From assembly GCA_021647445.1 (NCBI GenBank), contig JAKIUS010000056.1, positions 1 to 8,009 of the forward strand: a DNA stretch of 8,009 nt, in the 5' to 3' direction. This DNA is from Geopsychrobacter sp. (GTDB lineage Bacteria > Desulfobacterota > Desulfuromonadia > Desulfuromonadales > Geopsychrobacteraceae). Below the pieces are notes generated by a model that saw nothing but the letters and a program-made list of their open reading frames with translations, searched no databases and was not told the DNA's origin. Positions 1 through 6,243 of the stretch are shown piece after piece (position 1 is the first letter of the stretch; every line of letters starts with the position of its first letter). The position numbers and the translations under genes are program-made.

Positions 1-2
1 TT

Positions 3-395
3 GAAGAATATGTTAACAAGCTGATCCGCAATAATGTAAAGCTACTTTGTGATGTGCGCCGTAATCCACTCAGTCGAAAATTCGGGTTTTCTCAAAGAAG
101 TCTGGCGACCCTGCTGCCTAAAATGGGGATTCAATATCAACACCTGCCTGAACTGGGAATTGAATCGGAGAACCGCAAGCAACTCAACAGCATGAGCGAT
201 TATGAGGCGCTGTTTGCGCAGTACCGGAAAACATTGCCGAACAAAGTATCCGGTCTGGATCGGATTATGGATATGCTTGATCAGCAAAAACGAATTGCAC
301 TCACCTGTTTTGAAAAAGAATCGCATAGTTGTCATCGTCATTGCGTAAGTGATTTCCTGGCAAGCAGGCATGGGCTTTCGGTGGTTCATCTATGA
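3..395 (+). CDS. DUF488 family protein, 5' end outside the window
   Basis: The frame is open from the window edge and 130 codons are visible before TGA; the true start lies upstream. Two DUF488 hallmarks are present. The first is a strand-loop reading L-L-C-D-V-R-R-N-P-L-S-R-K (about bases 42-80), followed by F-S and later H-L-P-E-L-G. The second is the C-terminal C-F-E ... C-H-R motif, with cysteine codons at 306-308 and 330-332. DUF488 proteins are small soluble proteins whose conserved Cys/Arg residues suggest a nucleic-acid or nucleotide-related activity, but I know of no settled biochemical function. The gene overlaps the next one by the four bases ATGA (392-395), typical of translational coupling. 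Its placement before a helicase of restriction type suggests an accessory role in an anti-invader operon (inference). Family assignment is strong; function is unknown. Confidence 0.85.
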   Translation, partial: EEYVNKLIRNNVKLLCDVRRNPLSRKFGFSQRSLATLLPKMGIQYQHLPELGIESENRKQLNSMSDYEALFAQYRKTLPNKVSGLDRIMDMLDQQKRIALTCFEKESHSCHRHCVSDFLASRHGLSVVHL

Positions 396-1225
396 AAGAA
401 AGAGTTTTGATTACGGTTAAAACCTATCCAACGCTTTCAAAGAAATATGCCGAACTGGTGTGCACTGCCGGAGTTACTGAATCCGGAGAGTGGAGGCGTT
501 TATATCCGGTGCGCTTTCGTCAATTATATGCTGAGCAAAAATATCAGAAGTATCAGTGGGTTGAAGCTGAACTTGAGAAGTCCACTTCGGACAATAGACC
601 GGAGAGCTATAAAATCGTTCATGACTCATTGATCACTGTTGGTGATCCACTTCCTACAAAGAACAAATGGGCAACCCGAAGAGAAGCATTTTTGGACAAG
701 GTCGATGTTTATGATGATCTTGCTGATGTCATCGGGCGAGCGCATAGAAATGAGCTTTCTCTTGTGGCATACAAGCCAAAACGATTTTTGCGGTTTATCA
801 GTGAATCTGTTGCGCGGGAATGGGATGCCAAAAAACTTGAGCAACTGGAGAAACAAAAACAACAAACCCATCTCTTTGATGATGAAGAAAGCGTAGCCAA
901 ACAATTCGCAGTCGTTAAAAAACTGCCATACAAGTTTTCTTATCGCTTTGAAGATAACCAGGGAAAGCCAAGAACGCTGATGATTGAAGACTGGGAGATT
1001 GGTGCGCTTTACTGGAATTGTCTAAGGGATAGTCATGGTGATGAAAATGTCGCTATCACAAAGGTACGAGAAAAATACTGGGACAAGTTTGTACTAAGCG
1101 GCGAGTACGACCTTACTCTGGTGCTGGGTACAACTTTGGAACATCACAGGAAAAAAGCTAAGAATCCTTTTATCATCATTAGTGTATTTTATCCGAAGGT
1201 GGATATGCAGGAGAGGTTGTTTTAG
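392..1225 (+). CDS. Conserved protein of unknown function paired with DUF488 (277 aa)
   Basis: I do not recognise a named function. The start at 392 is set by the ATGA overlap with the DUF488 gene; there is no strong Shine-Dalgarno, so translational coupling is likely. The protein is soluble, with no signal peptide or membrane segment. Visible landmarks are an N-terminal [11 protein letters not shown] segment followed by an E-W-R-R-L-Y-P strand, a very charged central stretch (about residues 144-167, rich in K, E, Q and D, probably a helical linker), M-I-E-D-W-E-I-G at 197-204, and [11 protein letters not shown] at 258-268. This looks like two beta-rich lobes joined by a linker. From memory, similar proteins sit beside DUF488 genes and may carry paired OB-like folds, but I could not test this. 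Two bases separate it from the helicase gene, so all three are probably one transcript. Base composition is AT-richer than the ugd region. Confidence 0.8.
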   Translation: MKERVLITVKTYPTLSKKYAELVCTAGVTESGEWRRLYPVRFRQLYAEQKYQKYQWVEAELEKSTSDNRPESYKIVHDSLITVGDPLPTKNKWATRREAFLDKVDVYDDLADVIGRAHRNELSLVAYKPKRFLRFISESVAREWDAKKLEQLEKQKQQTHLFDDEESVAKQFAVVKKLPYKFSYRFEDNQGKPRTLMIEDWEIGALYWNCLRDSHGDENVAITKVREKYWDKFVLSGEYDLTLVLGTTLEHHRKKAKNPFIIISVFYPKVDMQERLF

Positions 1226-1227
1226 TT

Positions 1228-3582
1228 ATGGCACTGCATCCTGATTTTCCTGATTCCCCGCACGCAATCCTCGATCCGAAAGTTCGCTGGTTTCCTGCTG
1301 ATGAAGCGTTGCGCGAGTCAAGTGCTGAAAAACTCATGCCACCACTGGTGCATCAGCTTCGACGTAAGGTAAAAGCATTCCGTGACTGCGGTTATGTGGG
1401 AGCGAGCGAAACCAGTAAAAGTCTGTTGAACTGGTGGTTCAGAGAGCCACACCTACAGCCTCAGGTCAAGGGTGCGATGGATCAGTTCCAATACTACTTT
1501 GCTCAGCGAGAGTCGCTGGAAACGATCATTTATCTGTATGATGTGGTGGGGGCAAAGGACAAGTTTGATCTGATGCGCTTTGATAGCAGTGGTGCGGTGT
1601 CGGCGCAGATGTTCGATGAATCATGGCGGCGTTATGTCATAAAAATGGCTACCGGCAGTGGCAAAACAAAAGTAATGAGTCTGGCGCTGGCCTGGAGTTT
1701 CTTCCATAAATTGTACGAGCCGGATTCTGAACTGGCGCGCAATTTTCTGGTCATTGCTCCGAATATCATTGTGCTGGATCGTATCTATAAGGACTTTCAG
1801 GGATTACGCATTTTCTTTGAAGATCCGGTTATTCCTGATAACGGCTTTGATGGGCGGAACTGGCGCGATGATTTCCAGTTAACGCTGCACTTGCAGGATG
1901 AAGTTCGCGTGTCGCAGCCCACCGGTAATATCTTTCTTACTAATATTCACCGTGTTTATTCGGGCGATGACATTCCACCTTCTCCAGATGACGACAACAC
2001 GATGGACTATTTCCTGGGGCAGCGTCCTTCCGGCGCAACTACCGATTCCAAAGTGGATTTGGGCATGATTGTGCGCGATATAGACGAGTTGATGGTGTTG
2101 AACGATGAAGCGCACCACATCCACGATCCAAGACTGGCATGGTTCAAATCAATTGAGGATATTCATAACCGGTTGTTGCAGAAGGATGGCGCTTTAAGCC
2201 TGCAACTGGATGTGACTGCAACACCAAAGCATAACAATGGCGCAATCTTTGTGCAGACCGTGTCCGATTATCCGTTGGTGGAAGCCATTTCGCAAAATGT
2301 GGTTAAGCATCCTGTACTGCCGGATGCAGCGAGCCGGGCAAAGCTCTCCGAAAAACAGAGTGCAAAATATACTGAGAAATATGCTGATTATATTGATCTT
2401 GGCGTGATTGAGTGGCGCAAGACATTTGATGAGCATCAAAAGCTGGGTAAAAAGGCGATCCTGTTTGTGATGACCGATGATACACGCAACTGCGATGATG
2501 TTGCAGTCTATCTGGAAGGTCGATATCCAGAACTGAAAGACGGGGTGCTGGTGATCCACACGAAGAATAACGGAGATATTTCCGAGGCGGCATCGGGCAA
2601 GGCAAAAGAAGAACTGGAGAGGCTGCGGCGGCAATCCAATGAGATAGATGATGCTGCCAGCCCGTATAAGGTGATTGTTTCAGTGCTGATGCTTAAAGAG
2701 GGGTGGGATGTACGCAATGTGACCACAATTGTTGGCTTGCGCGCCTATTCGGCCAAAAGCAATATTTTGCCGGAACAGACGCTGGGTCGCGGTTTGCGTA
2801 AAATGTATCCTGGCGGTGTGGAAGAGCAGGTCAGCGTGGTTGGCACAGATACCTTTATGGATTTTGTCGAATCCATCCAGGCCGAAGGCGTGGAGTTGGA
2901 ACACAAACCGATGGGCGAAGGAACAGGGCCGAAAGCTCCATTGGTGATTGAAGTTGATCACGATAATGAGAATAAGGATATTGACGCACTGGATATCGAA
3001 ATCCCGATACTCTCGCCTCGAGTCTATCGGGAATATAAAAACCTTACAGACCTGGATGCCGGGGCGATGACTTTTAAGACGGTCATTTACCAGCAATTCA
3101 GCGAGGAAGAGCAGCGAGAGATTGTTTTCAAGGATATTACGACGTTACTGGCCGATGCCCGCAGCTTTCATCGCATGATCGCTCTGCTGGCCCATCGTTA
3201 TGTCGGTGAGAAGATTGATCAGATTGTCGGTATCGAGGCGCGCGGATTCATCCTCGGTTCGGCCCTGGCCTACAAGTTGGGAACAGGTATTACCCTGGTC
3301 CGCAAGCCGGGCAAGCTCCCTTACAAGACGCGCAGCGTCAGTTATGAACTTGAGTATGGCACCGATACCCTCGAAATACACGAAGATGCCTTCCAAAAGG
3401 GGGATCGGGTGATTGTTGCCGATGACCTGCTGGCGACGGGCGGGACCATGGCGGCGGTCGTAGAGCTGGTCAATGCCTGTGGTGCAGATATCTACGAATG
3501 TGCTTTTATGGCCGAACTCGAATTTTTGGGTGGTCGCTCCAAGCTGCCTGACGGCAAGGTCTACAGCCTTTTGAAATTTTAA
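1228..3582 (+). CDS. Chimeric frame: restriction-type SF2 helicase fused in frame to a truncated adenine phosphoribosyltransferase
   Basis: AGGAGAGG at 1209-1216 sets the start. Residues 1-631 resemble the R (translocase) subunit of type III-like restriction enzymes, matching what I recall of the BPTD_3080 family, including the N-terminus (P-D-F-P-D-S-P, then [10 protein letters not shown]). Helicase motifs appear in order: Walker A A-T-G-S-G-K-T at 141-147, DEAH box at 293-296, motif III-like T-A-T at 330-332, K-E-G-W-D-V-R-N-V at 490-498, and motif [10 protein letters not shown] at 517-524. ATP hydrolysis should therefore be possible. From about residue 632 to 784 the sequence is instead adenine phosphoribosyltransferase, with R-K-P-G-K-L-P at 692-698 and the PRPP-binding D-D-L-L-A-T-G-G-T at 732-740. 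I see no nuclease motif; R subunits of this type normally continue with their own C-terminal domain, which is missing. The frame has no stop across the join. It could be a recombination product (favoured), a real fusion, or an assembly error. Confidence 0.85.
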   Translation: MALHPDFPDSPHAILDPKVRWFPADEALRESSAEKLMPPLVHQLRRKVKAFRDCGYVGASETSKSLLNWWFREPHLQPQVKGAMDQFQYYFAQRESLETIIYLYDVVGAKDKFDLMRFDSSGAVSAQMFDESWRRYVIKMATGSGKTKVMSLALAWSFFHKLYEPDSELARNFLVIAPNIIVLDRIYKDFQGLRIFFEDPVIPDNGFDGRNWRDDFQLTLHLQDEVRVSQPTGNIFLTNIHRVYSGDDIPPSPDDDNTMDYFLGQRPSGATTDSKVDLGMIVRDIDELMVLNDEAHHIHDPRLAWFKSIEDIHNRLLQKDGALSLQLDVTATPKHNNGAIFVQTVSDYPLVEAISQNVVKHPVLPDAASRAKLSEKQSAKYTEKYADYIDLGVIEWRKTFDEHQKLGKKAILFVMTDDTRNCDDVAVYLEGRYPELKDGVLVIHTKNNGDISEAASGKAKEELERLRRQSNEIDDAASPYKVIVSVLMLKEGWDVRNVTTIVGLRAYSAKSNILPEQTLGRGLRKMYPGGVEEQVSVVGTDTFMDFVESIQAEGVELEHKPMGEGTGPKAPLVIEVDHDNENKDIDALDIEIPILSPRVYREYKNLTDLDAGAMTFKTVIYQQFSEEEQREIVFKDITTLLADARSFHRMIALLAHRYVGEKIDQIVGIEARGFILGSALAYKLGTGITLVRKPGKLPYKTRSVSYELEYGTDTLEIHEDAFQKGDRVIVADDLLATGGTMAAVVELVNACGADIYECAFMAELEFLGGRSKLPDGKVYSLLKF
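3121..3144 (+). other. Probable recombination junction between helicase gene and apt
   Basis: Upstream codons (Q-F-S-E-E-E-Q-R-E) read as helicase-family sequence; downstream codons ([10 protein letters not shown]) read as APT. The eight codons between encode I-V-F-K-D-I-T-T, which fits APT perfectly and, as I recall it, also occurs in this helicase family after E-E-Q-R-E. The exact crossover therefore cannot be placed inside this stretch. Third-position GC rises on the downstream side: hand counts give about 29/60 at 3001-3060 and 35/60 at 3241-3300. The identity shared with the helicase family comes from memory and needs an alignment. Confidence 0.6.
3121..3582 (+). pseudogene. apt: Adenine phosphoribosyltransferase, 5'-truncated and carried inside the helicase frame
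   Basis: APT salvages adenine: adenine + PRPP gives AMP + pyrophosphate, in the cytoplasm. This segment encodes about 153 residues from I-V-F-K-D-I-T-T to S-L-L-K-F-stop. Short bacterial APTs of the Geobacter type are about 171 residues (from memory), so roughly the first 18, the I-P-D-F-P-K-K-G region, are absent. The rest looks intact: [28 protein letters not shown], and the PRPP loop D-D-L-L-A-T-G-G-T. No frameshift or stop has accumulated, so the truncation is recent, the domain is still used within the fusion, or the join is artificial. I see no start codon with a ribosome site close to the join; ATG at 3067 is in frame but has only a weak GGGG upstream, and ATG at 3175 would delete more of the fold. 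The missing part contributes to the hood over the adenine site, so activity is doubtful. It is called a pseudogene because it lacks its own start. Confidence 0.75.
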
Positions 3583-3623
3583 CCGGGGTTGATTTATGGG
3601 TGGATTTTTCGCCACCTGATTCC

Positions 3624-3652
3624 TTGTTTTTTGCCGATTGATCCTGTATAAA
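3624..3652 (+). promoter_or_regulatory. Sigma-70-type promoter for tRNA-Arg
   Basis: A -35-like TTGTTT at 3624-3629 and a -10-like TATAAA at 3647-3652 are separated by the optimal 17 bases. Transcription would begin near 3659, leaving a leader of only a few bases before the tRNA. This gives the tRNA its own promoter, separate from the chimeric gene that ends at 3582. Confidence 0.65.
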
Positions 3653-3662
3653 ACCATGCCAC

Positions 3663-3739
3663 GACCCCGTAGCTCAGCTGGATAGAGCGACCGCCTCCTA
3701 AGCGGTAGGCCGGGCGTTCGAATCGCCCCGGGGTCGCCA
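3663..3739 (+). tRNA. tRNA-Arg (anticodon CCT), CCA encoded
   Basis: A full cloverleaf can be folded by eye. The acceptor is GACCCCG (3663-3669) with CGGGGTC (3729-3735). The D stem is GCTC/GAGC, the anticodon stem ACCGC/GCGGT (3690-3694 and 3702-3706) with loop CTCCTAA, and the T stem GGGCG/CGCCC with loop TTCGAAT. The discriminator is G3736, followed by encoded CCA. Anticodon CCT at 3697-3699 reads the arginine codon AGG. All stems pair without mismatches, so the gene looks functional. Confidence 0.97.
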
Positions 3740-3750
3740 GTAATCAACTA

Positions 3751-3780
3751 AAGGGTTAGCCATAGTGGTTAACCCTTTTT
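3751..3780 (+). terminator. Intrinsic terminator after tRNA-Arg
   Basis: An 11-base-pair stem (3751-3761 with 3767-3777, including one G-U pair) closes a five-base loop, ATAGT, and ends in a run of five Ts at 3776-3780. It starts 11 bases after the tRNA CCA, so it fits the end of a single-gene tRNA transcript. It also insulates ugd from upstream transcription. Confidence 0.85.
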
Positions 3781-3889
3781 ATTTTAATGGGTTATGGGTA
3801 AGTGGCGAAAGTTTTATCTTGCTCTACACCGTCCTTTCCGTTTAGATTTTACACGATTTGAATTCAGTCTTAAATAAAGGGGATCACGC

Positions 3890-5230
3890 ATGAATTTGAC
3901 CGTTATCGGAACCGGCTACGTTGGTCTTGTGACCGGAACCTGTTTCGCCGAAATGGGCAATAACGTTGTCTGTGTCGATGTCGATAAATCCAAGGTGGCA
4001 GACTTGAAGCGTGGCAAGTTGCCGATCTACGAGCCGGGCCTCGATCCGCTGGTATTGCGCAATGCCGAACAGGAGCGCTTACGTTTTACCTCGTCTCTGG
4101 CTGAAGGGATGGCTAAGACTGAAATCTTCTTTATCGCTGTCGGCACGCCTCCCGGGGAGGATGGCTCTGCCGATCTCAAATATGTACAAGCCGTCGCGCG
4201 TGAGATTGGGCAATTGCTACAGGGCTACGCCGTGATTGTCGATAAGTCGACGGTGCCGGTCGGGACCGCCGAACTGGTGCGCAAGACCATTCAGGACGAA
4301 CTCGACAAGCGCGCGGTCGAGATCTCCTTTGATGTGGTGAGTAATCCCGAGTTTTTGAAGGAAGGGGCCGCCATCGAAGATTTTATGAAGCCGGATCGGG
4401 TGGTGATCGGTAGTGACAGTGACAAGGCGCGTGAATTGATGCGCCAGCTCTATGCCCCCTTTAACCGCAATCGCGAGCGGACGCTCTTCATGGGCGTGCG
4501 TGACGCCGAGATGACCAAGTACGCGGCCAACTCGATGCTGGCGACTAAGATCAGCTTCATCAATGAAATCGCAAACCTGTGCGGAAAGCTCGGTGTTGAT
4601 GTCGAGAACGTGCGCAAGGGGATCGGTTCCGATTCGCGGATCGGCATGTCATTTATCTATCCCGGTTGCGGTTATGGTGGTTCATGCTTTCCCAAGGATG
4701 TTCAGGCCCTGATCCGCATGGCCGACGAGGTCGATTTTGAAGCGGGTCTGCTCAAGGCGGTCGAGGCACGTAACAACAGACAGAAGGGCTGGATCGCCGC
4801 CCAGGTAAAGCGTCGCTTCGGCAACGATCTCTCCGGCAAGACCTTCGGTCTCTGGGGATTGGCTTTTAAGCCTGGCACCGATGATATGCGTGAGGCTCCG
4901 GCGACGGTACTGCTCGAAGAACTGTTGGCGGCAGGTGCTCGGGTGCTGGCCTATGACCCGGTTGCCATGGAGACCGCGCGTAAAGAATTGCCCGACGCCT
5001 GGTTCGCCTCCGATGCCCTCGTTTTGACCGCTCATCAATACGATGCCCTGCAGGGGGTCGATGCCATGTTACTGGTCACCGAATGGAAACCCTTTCGGAA
5101 TCCCGATCTCGATGCGATGAAGCGGCTGATGAAGCAGAATGTTATTATCGATGGCCGTAATCAATACGATCCGCAACTGATCCGCGAAGCTGGTTTCGAG
5201 TATACCGGGGTGGGTCGGCGCAATGACTGA
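3890..5230 (+). CDS. ugd: UDP-glucose 6-dehydrogenase
   Basis: Oxidises UDP-glucose to UDP-glucuronate with two NAD+, in the cytoplasm, supplying precursors for capsule, exopolysaccharide or lipopolysaccharide sugars. At 446 residues it has the usual bacterial length. The N-terminal Rossmann fold carries G-T-G-Y-V-G at residues 7-12. Family signatures follow: Y-E-P-G-L-D, N-P-E-F-L-K-E-G (K157), the catalytic-type Lys210 and Asn214 in K-Y-A-A-N, and the nucleophile Cys266 with Asp270 in G-G-S-C-F-P-K-D. The C-terminal UDP-binding part has L-A-F-K-P-G-T-D-D-M-R-E and I-D-G-R-N-Q-Y. All key residues are present. The start is supported by AGGGG at 3878-3882, seven bases before ATG. A possible weak promoter (TTGCTC at 3819-3824, TTAGAT at 3842-3847) lies in the preceding gap. 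The stop overlaps the next gene by eight bases. GC is clearly higher than in the first 3 kb (38/60 at 4021-4080). Confidence 0.97.
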   Translation: MNLTVIGTGYVGLVTGTCFAEMGNNVVCVDVDKSKVADLKRGKLPIYEPGLDPLVLRNAEQERLRFTSSLAEGMAKTEIFFIAVGTPPGEDGSADLKYVQAVAREIGQLLQGYAVIVDKSTVPVGTAELVRKTIQDELDKRAVEISFDVVSNPEFLKEGAAIEDFMKPDRVVIGSDSDKARELMRQLYAPFNRNRERTLFMGVRDAEMTKYAANSMLATKISFINEIANLCGKLGVDVENVRKGIGSDSRIGMSFIYPGCGYGGSCFPKDVQALIRMADEVDFEAGLLKAVEARNNRQKGWIAAQVKRRFGNDLSGKTFGLWGLAFKPGTDDMREAPATVLLEELLAAGARVLAYDPVAMETARKELPDAWFASDALVLTAHQYDALQGVDAMLLVTEWKPFRNPDLDAMKRLMKQNVIIDGRNQYDPQLIREAGFEYTGVGRRND

Positions 5231-5663
5231 GGGTGAGAATTTGCAGGTTGAGGCCGATAGCGGCTGTTTCGTCTGCGGTCTCGATAACCCGGCCGGTTTG
5301 CAGATTCAACTGAAGGTCGATTCACAAAATAGCTCGGCTTCGAGTCAACTGAGTCTCGATGCGCGTTTTCAGGGCTGGCAGGGCGTCATCCATGGCGGTA
5401 TCCTTGCCACCCTGCTTGATGAAGTGGCGATCTACGCTTGCCGCGGTCAAGGCGAGCAGTTTGTGACCACCGGCATCAATGTTCGTTACCGCAAACCGGT
5501 TCCGGTGGACTGCGCTATCGATCTCAGTGCTAAAGTAGTCGAGGTACGGCGCAAAATCTACAAGGTTGAATCGCGCATCGAGATTAGCGGAGTGCTCTAT
5601 GCTGCGGCCGAGGTGCAGGTGATGTGTCTCGATGGAAGTCATAGAGTTGACAGTTATAAATGA
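5223..5663 (+). CDS. PaaI-type hotdog-fold thioesterase
   Basis: At 146 residues this is a typical single hotdog domain, the fold that hydrolyses acyl-CoA or related thioesters in the cytoplasm. The active-site helix signature is H-G-G-I-L-A-T-L-L-D-E-V, with H57-G58-G59 and acidic D66/E67. This is followed by the usual V-T-T-G-I-N-V-R-Y-R-K-P-V-P strand. The N-terminus has C15-F-V-C18-G-L-D-N-P-A-G-L, a C-x2-C-G-x2-N-P-x-G-L motif seen in one branch of the family. The start codon lies inside the 3' end of ugd (eight-base overlap, ATGACTGA), with only a weak GGGG at 5207-5210, so translation is probably coupled to ugd. The substrate cannot be told from sequence. I see no direct biochemical link to UDP-glucuronate, so the pairing may only reflect shared transcription. 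The last codons contain the promoter of the next tRNA. Confidence 0.88.
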   Translation: MTEGENLQVEADSGCFVCGLDNPAGLQIQLKVDSQNSSASSQLSLDARFQGWQGVIHGGILATLLDEVAIYACRGQGEQFVTTGINVRYRKPVPVDCAIDLSAKVVEVRRKIYKVESRIEISGVLYAAAEVQVMCLDGSHRVDSYK

Positions 5664-5675
5664 TGTTGCTATAAA
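5647..5675 (+). promoter_or_regulatory. Near-consensus sigma-70 promoter for tRNA-Val
   Basis: A perfect -35 box TTGACA (5647-5652) and a -10 box TATAAA (5670-5675) are exactly 17 bases apart. The -35 box lies within the last codons of the thioesterase gene, whose stop is at 5661-5663. Initiation near 5682 would give a leader of under ten bases before the tRNA. This is the strongest promoter match in the window, as expected for a stable RNA gene. Confidence 0.85.
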
Positions 5676-5690
5676 GATCCTCCAGTTTTA

Positions 5691-5765
5691 GGGCGCATAG
5701 CTCAGCGGGAGAGCACTGCCTTCACACGGCAGGGGTCGCTGGTTCGATACCAGCTGCGCCCACCA
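5691..5765 (+). tRNA. tRNA-Val (anticodon CAC), CCA encoded
   Basis: The acceptor GGGCGCA (5691-5697) pairs with TGCGCCC (5755-5761). The D stem is GCTC/GAGC, the anticodon stem CTGCC/GGCAG (5716-5720 and 5728-5732) with loop TTCACAC, and the T stem GCTGG/CCAGC with loop TTCGATA. The discriminator is A5762 and CCA is encoded at 5763-5765. Anticodon CAC at 5723-5725 reads GTG valine codons. There are no mismatched stems. Confidence 0.97.
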
Positions 5766-5770
5766 GTAAA

Positions 5771-5805
5771 AAATAGGTTACGCAATTTGCGTGGCCTATT
5801 TTTTT
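5771..5805 (+). terminator. Intrinsic terminator after tRNA-Val
   Basis: A 13-base-pair stem (5771-5783 with 5789-5801, including two adjacent G-U pairs) encloses the loop AATTT and is followed by Ts to 5805. It begins five bases after the tRNA CCA. The A-rich 5' flank could allow some termination in the other direction as well. Confidence 0.85.
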
Positions 5806-6243
5806 GTCAACGTTCCACTTTGTTTTTGGTTTTAATGGATAATCATCTTCATCGACTTACCGCCGCGCGCTGACAGTCAATCTATTCTCTGCCAATAAAT
5901 GCGTGTATGATTGCGAGGATCTGCTGGGCTAAAGCTATGCTTACAGGGGGGTTGGGTTCGGCTACGATCAGTTGAGAAATGCTTGCTTTTTATTGTTATT
6001 ATGTGCTAACAGATTATGTAAATATGTCTGTTATTTAATTTTTTGAGGTTCCTTGGAGGGGATCCTACCGGTAAGACTCGTATCTATAATTTTCAGTCTG
6101 AATAACTCTTGTATCTCATGTTTGAACTCGCCCCGTATCGGTCGATGTTTAAGCTAAAAAATAATGTTCGTGTTTTGCTGGAATATGCATGCACATAGCT
6201 TTGATGCTTTGTTGTTTTTTTAATTACCCTGAGTGGAGGTTCT
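5806..6243. other. AT-rich gene-free stretch upstream of the lipoprotein gene
   Basis: No coding frame on either strand looks real here. A consensus -10 hexamer TATAAT sits at 6085-6090, but the position 17 bases upstream (ATCCTA, 6062-6067) is a poor -35. An alternative is TTGTTA (5993-5998) with TATGTA (6015-6020), 16 bases apart. Either would leave a leader of 100 to 220 bases before the lipoprotein start. A purine-rich segment with GGAGGGGATCC around 6055-6065 resembles a ribosome site but is not followed by a usable start codon. I found no riboswitch consensus, tandem repeat or second copy of a tRNA 3' end. Confidence 0.4.

Noticed and set aside
42..389. 115-codon minus-strand frame opposite DUF488
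   Set aside because: It is an antisense shadow of a frame with clear DUF488 motifs.
3145..3747. 200-codon minus-strand frame across apt and tRNA-Arg
   Set aside because: It lies antisense to the conserved APT body and a perfect tRNA; its product resembles nothing I know and the tRNA portion cannot be coding.
5930..6100. Possible cyclic dinucleotide riboswitch in the lipoprotein leader
   Set aside because: Such elements occur in Desulfuromonadia, but I could not find the conserved core or paired helices here; only a short AAGC-TAT-GCTT hairpin and an imperfect AGGTTCC/GGATCCT hairpin are visible.
6118..6198. 26-codon + strand frame in the gap before the lipoprotein
   Set aside because: No Shine-Dalgarno precedes it and the peptide has no recognisable feature, so it is likely chance.
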